64,000 bases of DNA from Kitasatospora sp. GAS204B (GTDB lineage: Bacteria; Actinomycetota; Actinomycetes; Streptomycetales; Streptomycetaceae). Location: contig NZ_JARZAG010000022.1 of the NCBI RefSeq assembly GCF_029892155.1, forward strand, positions 62,001-126,000. Reading direction: 5' to 3'. The notes under the pieces are model-generated. The model did not search any database. It had not been told where the DNA came from and saw nothing but the letters and a program-made list of their open reading frames with translations. Below are positions 57,509 to 64,000 of the stretch, piece after piece. The translations under genes and the position numbers were made by a program. Position 1 is the first letter of the stretch; each line of letters begins with the position of its first letter.

Positions 57509-58328
57509 CGAGATCGTCGCCAAGGCCGCGAACGCCGCTCGCGGCGTCGGCGCGTTCAACGTCATCCAGCTCGAACACGCCCAGGCCATCGTGGCCGGCG
57601 CCGAGGCCGCCGGCGCCCCGGTGATCCTGCAGATCAGCGAGAACGCCGCCCGCTACCACGGCGCGCTCGCCCCCATCGGCGCCGCCACACTGGCGGTCGC
57701 CGCCGCCGCCCGGGTGCCGGTCGCCGTCCACCTCGACCACGCCACCTCCGTCGAGCTGGTTCACCAGGCCGTCGAACTCGGCTTCAGCTCCGTCATGTTC
57801 GACGCCTCGGCGCTGGACTACGCGCGGAACGTCCAGACCACCGCCGAGGTCGTCGCCCACTGCCACCGGGCCGGGGTCTGGGTCGAGGCCGAACTCGGCG
57901 AGGTCGGCGGCAAGGACGGCGTGCACGCCCCCGGCGCCCGCACCGACCCCACCGAAGCCGCCGCCTTCGTCGCCGCCACCGGGGTGGACGCGCTCGCCGT
58001 CGCGGTGGGCACCTCGCACGCCATGCTCACCCGGGACGCGGTACTGGACTTCGACCTGATAGCCGCGCTGCGGGCCACCGTTGCCGTCCCGCTGGTGCTG
58101 CACGGCTCCTCCGGAGTCGCGGACAGGCACCTGACCACCGCCGTCGAGGCGGGGATGACCAAGGTCAACATCGCCACCCATCTGAACCAGGTCTTCACCA
58201 CCGCCGTCCGCGAGACCCTCGCCGCCCAGCCGAAGCTCGTCGACACCCGCCGCTACCTGGGCGCCGGACGCACCGCGATGGCCGGCGAAGTCGCGCGGCT
58301 GCTCGGCGTGCTGAACGCCGCGCTCTGA
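57489..58328 (+). CDS. Class II fructose/tagatose-bisphosphate aldolase
   Basis: 279 residues, GTG start inside the kinase gene with GGAGAA upstream. Zinc and catalytic residues of class II aldolases: AFNVIQLEHAQAIV near residue 23, HLDHAT near residue 84 (catalytic Asp and zinc His), VEAELGEVGG near residue 134, VGTSHAM near residue 175 (zinc His region), and LHGSSGVAD near residue 203 (zinc His). It cleaves tagatose-1,6- or fructose-1,6-bisphosphate to triose phosphates and completes the operon's route into glycolysis (GatY/AgaY/KbaY type). Confidence 0.92.
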   Translation: MPLTATDEIVAKAANAARGVGAFNVIQLEHAQAIVAGAEAAGAPVILQISENAARYHGALAPIGAATLAVAAAARVPVAVHLDHATSVELVHQAVELGFSSVMFDASALDYARNVQTTAEVVAHCHRAGVWVEAELGEVGGKDGVHAPGARTDPTEAAAFVAATGVDALAVAVGTSHAMLTRDAVLDFDLIAALRATVAVPLVLHGSSGVADRHLTTAVEAGMTKVNIATHLNQVFTTAVRETLAAQPKLVDTRRYLGAGRTAMAGEVARLLGVLNAAL

Positions 58329-58360
58329 CGGCGGGCCGGAGTGGTACCAACGGCAGCCAC

Positions 58361-58374
58361 GGCAAGCGCTTTCC
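58361..58374. promoter_or_regulatory. LacI-operator-like motif ggcaagcgctttcc
   Basis: Identical 14-mer to 17550-17563 in reverse complement. It lies just after the aldolase gene in a short gap before a convergent regulator gene, a poor position for a promoter operator. Confidence 0.35.
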
Positions 58375-58409
58375 AGTTCGGCCCGGCCGGCGCTCCGTCA
58401 CCCGATGTG

Positions 58410-59465
58410 TCAGGCCCGCCCACCAGTCCGGCCCCGCGGGCGGGTCACGTCGTCGTCCACCCCCGCCCAAGGGTCGATCCCGACATAGCCCACCGACCGG
58501 CCCTCGCCGTCGAGCAGGTGGCCGACCAGCTTCACCATCCGCAGCGTCACCTGCCGATCCACCACCCGGGCCTGCGGGAACCGTCGGGCTAGCCGGGCCT
58601 CGACCCGGCGCGTGTCGGCGATCTGATGCGTCACCACCGACGCCACCACGTTCGCCGCCGCCCCCGCGACCACCCCGCACATCCGGGTCTCGGTCTGCTC
58701 CGCGAGCCACCCGGTGGCCGCGTCCAGGTCCGGCGCGGGCACCTCCAGCCAGAGCACGGTGTGCACCGTGCGCCCGGCCAGCCGCTGGGAGGCGTCGCAA
58801 CGAAGCACCAGGCGGCCCGACTCGCGCAGCTCGCCGACCCGGCGCCGGACCGTGGTGGATGGCAGCCCGGTGCGCTCGGCGAGCTGGGCGAACGGCATCC
58901 GGCCGTCCGCGCCGAGCTCCCGGATCAACCACCAGTCGACCAACGCGGCGCGCTTGGCGGGCAGTTCCGCCGCCGTCGGGTCGGCGCCGCCGATCGCCTC
59001 ACGCTGCGCGGGGTCCAGCGCGCCCTCCCGCCACCGACTGCCCTCACGCAACGTGCGCTCGACGAAGGCCGTGCGCGTGCGCAACACACCCGGCGCGCGC
59101 CCGATCCGGTCCAACGCGTACGTCGTCACCTGGGCCGGCTCGACCCCGACCACCGTCACCAGCAGGTCGGCCGAGCCGGTGATCACCTCGATCGTCGCGG
59201 CCTGCGGATCGGCCGCCAGCGTGGCGGCGACGGCGCCGACCTCGTTCGACCGGCACTCGACCGACACCAGGGCCATCAGCCCCATGCCCCAGTGCTCGGC
59301 CGAGGGGTAGCAGGTCACCCAGGCGTCCCGGTCGGCGGAGAGCCTGGCCCAACGGCGCGACAGGGTGGCCGGGTCGACGCCGAGCGGTGCGGCCAGCCTG
59401 GACCAGGTCGCCCGCGGGTCCAGCCGGAGCGCGTCGACCAGGACGAGGTCGAGTTCGTCGATCAT
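58410..59465 (-). CDS. Lrp/AsnC-family regulator with duplicated HTH
   Basis: 351 residues from ATG 59465. It has two Lrp-type units: the first HTH LDLVLVDALRLDPRATWSRLAAPLGVDPATLSRRWARL (residues 5-42) with its RAM-like domain, then a second HTH MPFAQLAERTGLPSTTVRRRVGELRESGRLVL near residue 196 and a second ligand domain. This duplicated form is common in Streptomyces and Kitasatospora. It probably senses an amino acid or related metabolite; the targets are not evident from neighbours. Confidence 0.88.
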   Translation of the reverse strand: MIDELDLVLVDALRLDPRATWSRLAAPLGVDPATLSRRWARLSADRDAWVTCYPSAEHWGMGLMALVSVECRSNEVGAVAATLAADPQAATIEVITGSADLLVTVVGVEPAQVTTYALDRIGRAPGVLRTRTAFVERTLREGSRWREGALDPAQREAIGGADPTAAELPAKRAALVDWWLIRELGADGRMPFAQLAERTGLPSTTVRRRVGELRESGRLVLRCDASQRLAGRTVHTVLWLEVPAPDLDAATGWLAEQTETRMCGVVAGAAANVVASVVTHQIADTRRVEARLARRFPQARVVDRQVTLRMVKLVGHLLDGEGRSVGYVGIDPWAGVDDDVTRPRGRTGGRA

Positions 59466-59694
59466 GGCTGATTCTTGCACCGCAAGATCTGGCCTGGCGA
59501 GCTCATGCGTTGGCGGTTCACCCCACCCCGGCCGGCCATTCGAGAGCTGATGGGGTTCCTTGACTCCGGCTCTCCGCGCGACCTCGTGACTGGTCTACGG
59601 GCCCTCGTCAAGGGTGGAAAGACTCAGGTCGACCTGAGCCATCCGCACCTTGGCGGTGCCTCGATCCGAACGGACACTGGGAGCGGAGGTACAC

Positions 59695-60309
59695 ATGAGT
59701 GTCTTCGCCAAGCTCGCCAGGGTGACCCCGCTCGCTCCCCTGCTGCTCGTCGTCTCGATCCTGTCCATCCTCACACTCGGGGCCCCGCCCGACATGGCAC
59801 GGCAACGCCTCCGTGGGGCACGGCAGTTACGCCGGTTCGCGAAGCGCTGCGGCGCTTACCAGGAACACGTCGTCGAACGCAGGACGGGCGCCGGCGTCTT
59901 CGGCAGGGACCCGTGCTGGGAGACAGTAACGGCGCTCCGGCCAGGGGACGTCACCGAGGTGACGGCCGAGGTAGCCCGCGCACTGCAGAGTGCGGGCTAC
60001 GCCTGGAACGCCGGCTTCGCCGGGGACTCGAACCGGAAGTGGCCAGGCACGCCGACCCGCCCCGCTCTGCAGGTTTCCCTGGTCCCGGCAGGCGGTGCCC
60101 TTGCCAGGATCGGCCACCTCGCCGTCCCGCGACGAGCACGGCTTGGACTGGTGCTGGTGTGGTCGCACAGCGGCGCTCCAGACGTTCCGGGCCGCGCCGA
60201 CTACGGGAACGGGAAACGTCTCCGCTACCGCCGGCTCCTGCCCCCGGTCGTTCCGACCGGCAGCACCGGCGTGCTGATGCAATTCAGCGAGTGCCGGCCA
60301 ACGGGCTAG
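59695..60309 (+). CDS. Hypothetical membrane-anchored or secreted protein
   Basis: 204 residues, GGAGGT ribosome site 6 bases upstream. One hydrophobic segment at residues 10-31 (VTPLAPLLLVVSILSILTLG), then a basic, Arg-rich domain with cysteines near residues 50, 70 and 199. It has a pattern of mixed alpha/beta but no motif I recognise. The gap 59466-59694 upstream shows no gene. Confidence 0.6.
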   Translation: MSVFAKLARVTPLAPLLLVVSILSILTLGAPPDMARQRLRGARQLRRFAKRCGAYQEHVVERRTGAGVFGRDPCWETVTALRPGDVTEVTAEVARALQSAGYAWNAGFAGDSNRKWPGTPTRPALQVSLVPAGGALARIGHLAVPRRARLGLVLVWSHSGAPDVPGRADYGNGKRLRYRRLLPPVVPTGSTGVLMQFSECRPTG

Positions 60310-60434
60310 GAGCGGCCGGTGCCCGCGCCACTTCCTCGCTCCGCCGGTCCCCGCCGCACAGATTCAGACCTGCTCACCCTGACGCCCCATCGACGGCGCG
60401 CTGCCTTGCGGTCGAGCGCCACGGCGCTGGGGCT

Positions 60435-60530
60435 GCTCGACATCCCGGCCAGCGGCACGCCGGCTCCGGCCAAGTTCCGAATCTTGACCAGCCGGAGCAG
60501 GTCGGCCGACCCGTAACGCCGGTCGCCCGA
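60435..60530 (-). pseudogene. MerR-family regulator remnant
   Basis: On the minus strand RRYGSADLLRLVKIRNLAGAGVPLAGM matches the second half of a MerR DNA-binding domain (the RRY-x-x-x-x-x-x-RL-x-x-I-x-x-L-x-x-x-G-x-x-L pattern). The preceding helix-turn-helix and following dimer helix are missing, replaced by unrelated sequence. It abuts a serine-hydrolase remnant on the opposite strand at about 60535. Confidence 0.5.
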
Positions 60531-60534
60531 GCAA

Positions 60535-60816
60535 CAAGCTGCCCGGCACGCCATGTACAGGAACATCGCCCACCTCACGGTCGGCCAAGGGCAACAGGGC
60601 GGCTGGGGCTTCGGGATGGCGGTGCGCACCCATCGTGGCGACCACGCGTCCATCGGCCAGTTCGGCTGGGACGGCGGTACCGGCACCACGGCCTACGCCG
60701 ACCCGGACAACCAGCTCACCGGAATCCTGCTCACCCAGGTAGGGATGTCGACCCCGGACTCGGCACGGCTCATCCACGACTTCTGGACCACGCTCTACCA
60801 GGCCACCGACGACTGA
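60535..60816 (+). pseudogene. Beta-lactamase-fold serine hydrolase, C-terminal remnant
   Basis: GGWGFGMAVRTHRGD, then IGQFGWDGGTGTTAYADP and NQLTGILLTQVGM, ending DFWTTLYQATDD: this is the standard last 85 residues of class C beta-lactamase/D-alanyl-carboxypeptidase-like serine hydrolases, including the GWDGG block that replaces the KTG region. The catalytic SxxK part is gone. Deletion between a serine hydrolase gene and its divergent MerR regulator would give exactly this back-to-back pair of remnants. Confidence 0.6.
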
Positions 60817-60876
60817 CGACCGTGGCCTGCTGATCCGGTCGTCGGCACGGCATCCGGCGGCGGAACGGACTGAGCG

Positions 60877-61302
60877 TCAGGAACGAGCGTACGGCGTGGT
60901 CATGATCTCCATGTTGTGCCCGTCCGGGTCGTCGAAGTACGCGCCCCGGCCACCGAACAGGTGGTTGATCCGGCCCGGGTCGGTGTGGCTGGGGTCCGCG
61001 TAGTACGTCACCCGGATCGCCTCCAACCGGGCGATCATGGCGTCGAACTGGTCGTCGGGCACCAGAAAGGCGTAGTGCTGCGACTGGATCGGCTCACCAC
61101 GCGTCTCGTAGTAGTCCAGCGTCACGCCGTTGCCGAGGTCGACCGGCAGGAAGGGCCCGAACGGGGCACTCACCTCCAGGCCCAGGACCTCGGCGAGGAA
61201 CCCGGCGGACAGCTGTCGGTCGGTGGCGTGGACGACGGTGTGGTTGAGCTGGACGGTAGTGGTCTCGTGCTGGCGCTGCTGGTGCTGCTGGTCGTGCGGC
61301 AT
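60877..61302 (-). CDS. VOC-family (glyoxalase/dioxygenase fold) protein
   Basis: 141 residues. Gln/His-rich start, then VQLNHTVVHATDRQLSAGFLAEVLGLE near residue 17, with the metal-type His, GNGVTLDYYETRG near residue 57, YAFLVPDDQFDAMIARLEA, and RGAYFDDPDGHNMEIMTTP near residue 120 containing the second-His/Glu pattern. VOC proteins include glyoxalase I, extradiol dioxygenases and antibiotic-binding resistance proteins; the function is open. Confidence 0.88.
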   Translation of the reverse strand: MPHDQQHQQRQHETTTVQLNHTVVHATDRQLSAGFLAEVLGLEVSAPFGPFLPVDLGNGVTLDYYETRGEPIQSQHYAFLVPDDQFDAMIARLEAIRVTYYADPSHTDPGRINHLFGGRGAYFDDPDGHNMEIMTTPYARS

Positions 61303-61437
61303 TCGGGGTACCTCTCTCCGAGTCTTGGTTCCATTGTGGAACGGCGCGCGGCGCGCCGGAAGGAGGACAGGAGGAGGGCAGGGCGGGGCTCTCTGGCCCC
61401 CCTCGCGCTCACGCCGAGGCCGGGCGCCTCACTGGTG

Positions 61438-61465
61438 GGAGCGGCCCCCTTTCGGGAGCCGCTCC
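61438..61465 (-). terminator. Stem-loop after the truncated secreted-protein gene
   Basis: Arms ggagcggc / gccgctcc at 61438-61445 and 61458-61465; the loop adds a CCC/GGG pairing. It is 20 bases beyond the stop of the minus-strand remnant. Confidence 0.5.
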
Positions 61466-61485
61466 GTTGGTGTGTGCGTTCGGCG

Positions 61486-62175
61486 TCAGCCCGCGACGTT
61501 GAGCGCGGTGTCGTCGATCACGAAGCTGGTGGTGCCGCCGTTGGCGTCCGTCTCGGTGCCGCTGAACCTCAGCGTGACGGTCTGGCCCGCGTAGGCCGAC
61601 AGGTCGGCGGTGTGCTGGGTGTAGCCGGTGCCGGCGTCCAGGTTGGAGTACGTGGCCACCGTGCCGAGCACGGCGCCGCTGCCGTTCAGGAGCTGGACGT
61701 TGAGGTTGTCCGGCTTGGCGGTGCCGGTGCTCTCGGTGGTGTCGACGTGCAGCCAGTAGGAGAGGGTCGCGGTGCAGCCTGCCGGGATGGTGACGGTCTG
61801 CGAAACGGTGTCCGTACCAGACGTCGAGTTGCCGTCCAGCCAGGCGTCCCAACTGCCCGAGTGCGCGGGCTCGTCGACCGTGTCACTGTTGATCGGCGCC
61901 GAGCCGGTCGTGGAACTCTGGCTCCACGGCGTCGTGTTGGTTCCGTTCTCGAAGCCCGGGTTGCCGAGGAGTTGGGCCGGGGTGCAGCTCGGGCCCGAGG
62001 CGGTGACGGTCAGCGTGTACGTGGCCGTGTGGGTGGCCGAGGCGCCGGTGCCGGTGATGGTGATCGGGTAACTGCCGGCCGGCGTGGCGGCGCTGGTGAT
62101 GATCGACAGCGCCGCGGAACCACCGGCGTTCACCGAGGCCGGGCTGAACGAAGCCGTGGCTCCCGACGGCAGCTG
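61486..62175 (-). pseudogene. Secreted multidomain protein, C-terminal remnant
   Basis: Reading back from the stop: an about 140-residue jelly-roll-type module (LLGNPGFENGTNTTPWSQSS, SYWLHVDTTES, ADLSAYAGQTVTLRFSGTET, SFVIDDTALNV), preceded by an Ig-like domain with LPSGATASFSPASVNAGGS and SYPITITGTG. In Streptomyces these two domains form the C-terminus of secreted peptidases (S8/S53 or trypsin types). No catalytic domain, signal peptide or ribosome site is present upstream; the in-frame similarity ends at about 62175, 160 bases before a divergent gene. A GTG at 62133 is in the middle of the Ig-like domain and is not a credible start. Confidence 0.65.
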
Positions 62176-62335
62176 CGCGCGGGCCTCCCGGGGGCCGGCC
62201 GCACGCCTGAAGCGTTCATCAGTGTGAATGAGAATCAGAATACTGAAGCTTTACCGTAGCAAGCCTTGTCGGTGACCCGTCCAATCGCGACCGTCTTAGG
62301 CAGCGTGACCCAACGTCAACTGGGAGTGGGCACAG

Positions 62336-64000
62336 ATGAATCGGACTCGACGGCAGCGAACCGGCCGGCTGCGACGGCTGACCGGGCAACTCCTGGCGGT
62401 GGCCCTGGTGGCCATGACCGCCATGCTCGGCACCACCGCGACCAGCGGCGCCACCAGCGCCGCGACCAACTCCCCCCGAGGGGCGAGCGCGGCCTGGACC
62501 GGCTACTTCGACGGCTTCCCCAACAGCACCTGGCACCAGAACTGGGGCATCACCCCGGACACCCAGCAGTGCCAGGGCGCGACCAGCACCGCGCCGTGCA
62601 ACTGGGGCTACCAGAACATGCAGGCGATCAGCGACCCGACCGCGCCCGGCAGCGGCCAGGCCCTCAAGGTCACCTACCCGGCCAACAGCGGCCCGCCGAG
62701 CTGCGGTTGCGGCCTCGACGGCGGCCAGTTCTACCAGAACCTCAACCTGAACGGGCAGCAGGCCCTCGCCCAGAGCAACGTCGTCGACCTGAAGTACTCC
62801 TACAACTTCCCAGTGGGCTTCGACTTCGGCCGCAAGCTGGCCGGCAAGATGCCCGGCCTCTACGGCGGCGTGCCCGGCTGTGAGAGCGGCGGCCAGCACT
62901 GCAACGGCGGCTGGTCGACCCGCTACATGTGGCGCGGCGGCAGCGCCAACTCGACCGACGGCGAGCTGTACTTCTACACCGCCTCGGGCTCCGGCTACGG
63001 CGCCGATCTCTGCCTGGGCAACTGGAAGTTCAACGCCGACGGCAAGTGGCACGCGATCGAGCAGCAGGTGAACGTCGCGACCGGCCAGATCACGATCTGG
63101 GCCGACGGCGGCGCCACCCCCGTCTGCCAGACCACCCAGACGCTCGGCAACACCCCCGCCTCCGGCGTCTTCTTCTCCACCTTCCACGGCGGCCACGACA
63201 CCTCGTGGAGCCCGAGCAAGACCACCACCGACGAGTTCGCCGACTTCACCCTGGCCACCGGCCAGCAGAGCGGCGGCAGTTCGCCGGCCACGCCGGGTTC
63301 CCTCGCCGTGTCCGGCACCACCGGCTCCAGCGCGACGCTGACCTGGTCCGAGGCCGACAACGGCGACCCGGCGGCCTCGTACAAGGTCTACGAGGGCAAC
63401 ACCGTGGTGGGCACCAGTACTTCGACCACCGCAACCATCTCCGGCCTGACGGCCGGCAGTTCACACACCTACACGGTGACGGCCGTCGACGCCGCAGGAG
63501 TCGAGTCCAGCCACAGCGCCGCCGTGACGGCGAGCATCCCGGGCAACGGCCCCGGCAGCCCGGCCACCCCGACCGGCCTGACCGTCACCAACACCACGGG
63601 CACCTCGGCCGATCTGGCCTGGACCGAGACCGACAACAGCGACCCGGCCACCTCCTACGACGTGTACGAGGGCGGCACGGTGGTGACCAGCAACACCGCG
63701 CCGGGCGCCACGATCAGCAACCTGGCACCGGGCAGCACGCACACCTACACCGTCACCGCGGTGGACGCCTCCGGTGTGGAGTCCACTCACAGCACACCCG
63801 TGACCGTGCAGATCCCCGGCGGCGGCGTGGGTCTGACCGCCTCGGTGAGCAAGATCAAGGACTGGGGTTCCGGCTACACCGACGAGGTGACCGTGACCAA
63901 CAACTCTACTGGCACCGCCACGGGTTGGAACGTCCAGCTGAACCTCGACCCGACCATGAACATCGAGAGCGAGGCCTCGGCCGCACTGAGCTCCAGCGGC
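62336..64000 (+). CDS. Secreted polysaccharide lyase 14-like enzyme, partial
   Basis: At least 555 residues, open at the window end. Signal peptide: basic MNRTRRQRTGRLRR, then a hydrophobic core and cleavage before about residue 40. The catalytic part (53-305) has YFDGFPNSTWHQNWGI, FGRKLAGKMPGLYGG, STRYMWRGGSA and TFHGGHD, matching polysaccharide lyase family 14-type beta-jelly rolls (alginate or glucuronan lyases). Then come two fibronectin III domains (about 317-400 and 408-493) and from about 497 a CBM2-like start (SKIKDWGSGYTDEVTVTN). A secreted endo-lyase with linker FN3 and a cellulose/chitin-binding end is likely. Start chosen at ATG 62336. Confidence 0.82.
   Translation, partial: MNRTRRQRTGRLRRLTGQLLAVALVAMTAMLGTTATSGATSAATNSPRGASAAWTGYFDGFPNSTWHQNWGITPDTQQCQGATSTAPCNWGYQNMQAISDPTAPGSGQALKVTYPANSGPPSCGCGLDGGQFYQNLNLNGQQALAQSNVVDLKYSYNFPVGFDFGRKLAGKMPGLYGGVPGCESGGQHCNGGWSTRYMWRGGSANSTDGELYFYTASGSGYGADLCLGNWKFNADGKWHAIEQQVNVATGQITIWADGGATPVCQTTQTLGNTPASGVFFSTFHGGHDTSWSPSKTTTDEFADFTLATGQQSGGSSPATPGSLAVSGTTGSSATLTWSEADNGDPAASYKVYEGNTVVGTSTSTTATISGLTAGSSHTYTVTAVDAAGVESSHSAAVTASIPGNGPGSPATPTGLTVTNTTGTSADLAWTETDNSDPATSYDVYEGGTVVTSNTAPGATISNLAPGSTHTYTVTAVDASGVESTHSTPVTVQIPGGGVGLTASVSKIKDWGSGYTDEVTVTNNSTGTATGWNVQLNLDPTMNIESEASAALSSSG

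Noticed and set aside
61486..62133. Complete small secreted protein starting at GTG 62133
   Set aside because: The start falls inside an Ig-like domain, upstream in-frame codons continue the domain, and there is neither a signal peptide nor a ribosome site.
1..64000. tRNA, rRNA, phage or integrative-element attachment site
   Set aside because: I saw no cloverleaf-type T-loop sequence, rRNA motif, integrase or transposase gene anywhere in the window; small RNAs cannot be excluded by eye.

Overview
The window is high-GC actinobacterial DNA. Codon use, family content (SURF1, Tat-exported oxidoreductase, MbtH, type II thioesterases, PKS/NRPS, DeoR/ROK/PfkB sugar operon) and frequent GTG starts with ATGA/GTGA overlaps point to Streptomycetaceae (Streptomyces or Kitasatospora). 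The genus is inferred from gene content only; no rRNA or tRNA gene was recognised in the window.

Layout. 0-5.7 kb: ClC channel, SURF1, a secreted GH18 protein and a NodB deacetylase, then a 15-bp tandem repeat, a strong bidirectional terminator and a small secreted protein. 6.1-7.7 kb: a decayed cluster with remnants of DoxX-like, BtaA-like, DUF2071 and SAM-methyltransferase genes fused by deletions and frameshifts, ending in one intact membrane gene. 8.0-16.6 kb: a urease operon ureA-(CbiX-like)-ureB-ureC-ureF-ureG-ureD followed by two tandem ammonium transporters. It has no ureE; a CbiX/sirohydrochlorin-chelatase-like gene with a His-rich tail sits where a nickel chaperone could act. 16.7-18.3 kb: type II thioesterase, a fold-back MITE, mbtH and the C-terminal tail of an NRPS thioesterase domain, apparently the residue of a lost NRPS cluster. 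18.5-25.7 kb: acetyltransferases, phosphoesterase, nitrilase-family amidase, Asp/Glu racemase-like protein, D-hydroxyacid dehydrogenase, methyltransferase. 25.8-28.1 kb: cyanase, carbonic anhydrase and divergent LysR regulator (cynS-cynT / cynR). 28.4-33.8 kb: a zinc-ribbon SDR-like protein, Nudix, a two-subunit molybdenum hydroxylase and a MazG-like protein.

33.9-49.5 kb is the most interesting region: a compact PKS-NRPS cluster in one direction. It encodes MFS exporter, KS-AT-ACP, AMT-LLM monooxygenase-C-PCP-C, M18 aminopeptidase, a thioesterase with Cys at the nucleophile position, A-PCP, and an argininosuccinate-synthase-like ligase. A ketosynthase extension followed by beta-transamination and alpha-hydroxylation is the logic expected for a 3-amino-2-hydroxy acid, the warhead of aminopeptidase inhibitors such as bestatin, amastatin and microginin. 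The embedded aminopeptidase would then make sense as a self-resistance or processing enzyme. This assignment is inference.

49.5-54 kb: two-component system, unknown protein, acetyltransferase, Hsp20. 54-58.3 kb: an amino-sugar/tagatose-type operon (SIS isomerase, ROK kinase, PfkB kinase, class II aldolase) whose DeoR regulator is broken and ends inside a second MITE. 58.4-64 kb: Lrp-family regulator, unknown secreted protein, MerR and serine-hydrolase remnants, VOC protein, a truncated secreted-enzyme tail, and the start of a polysaccharide lyase 14-like secreted enzyme that runs off the window.

Two themes recur: nitrogen acquisition (urease, two Amt, cyanase) and gene decay by short deletions, seen at eight or more loci.
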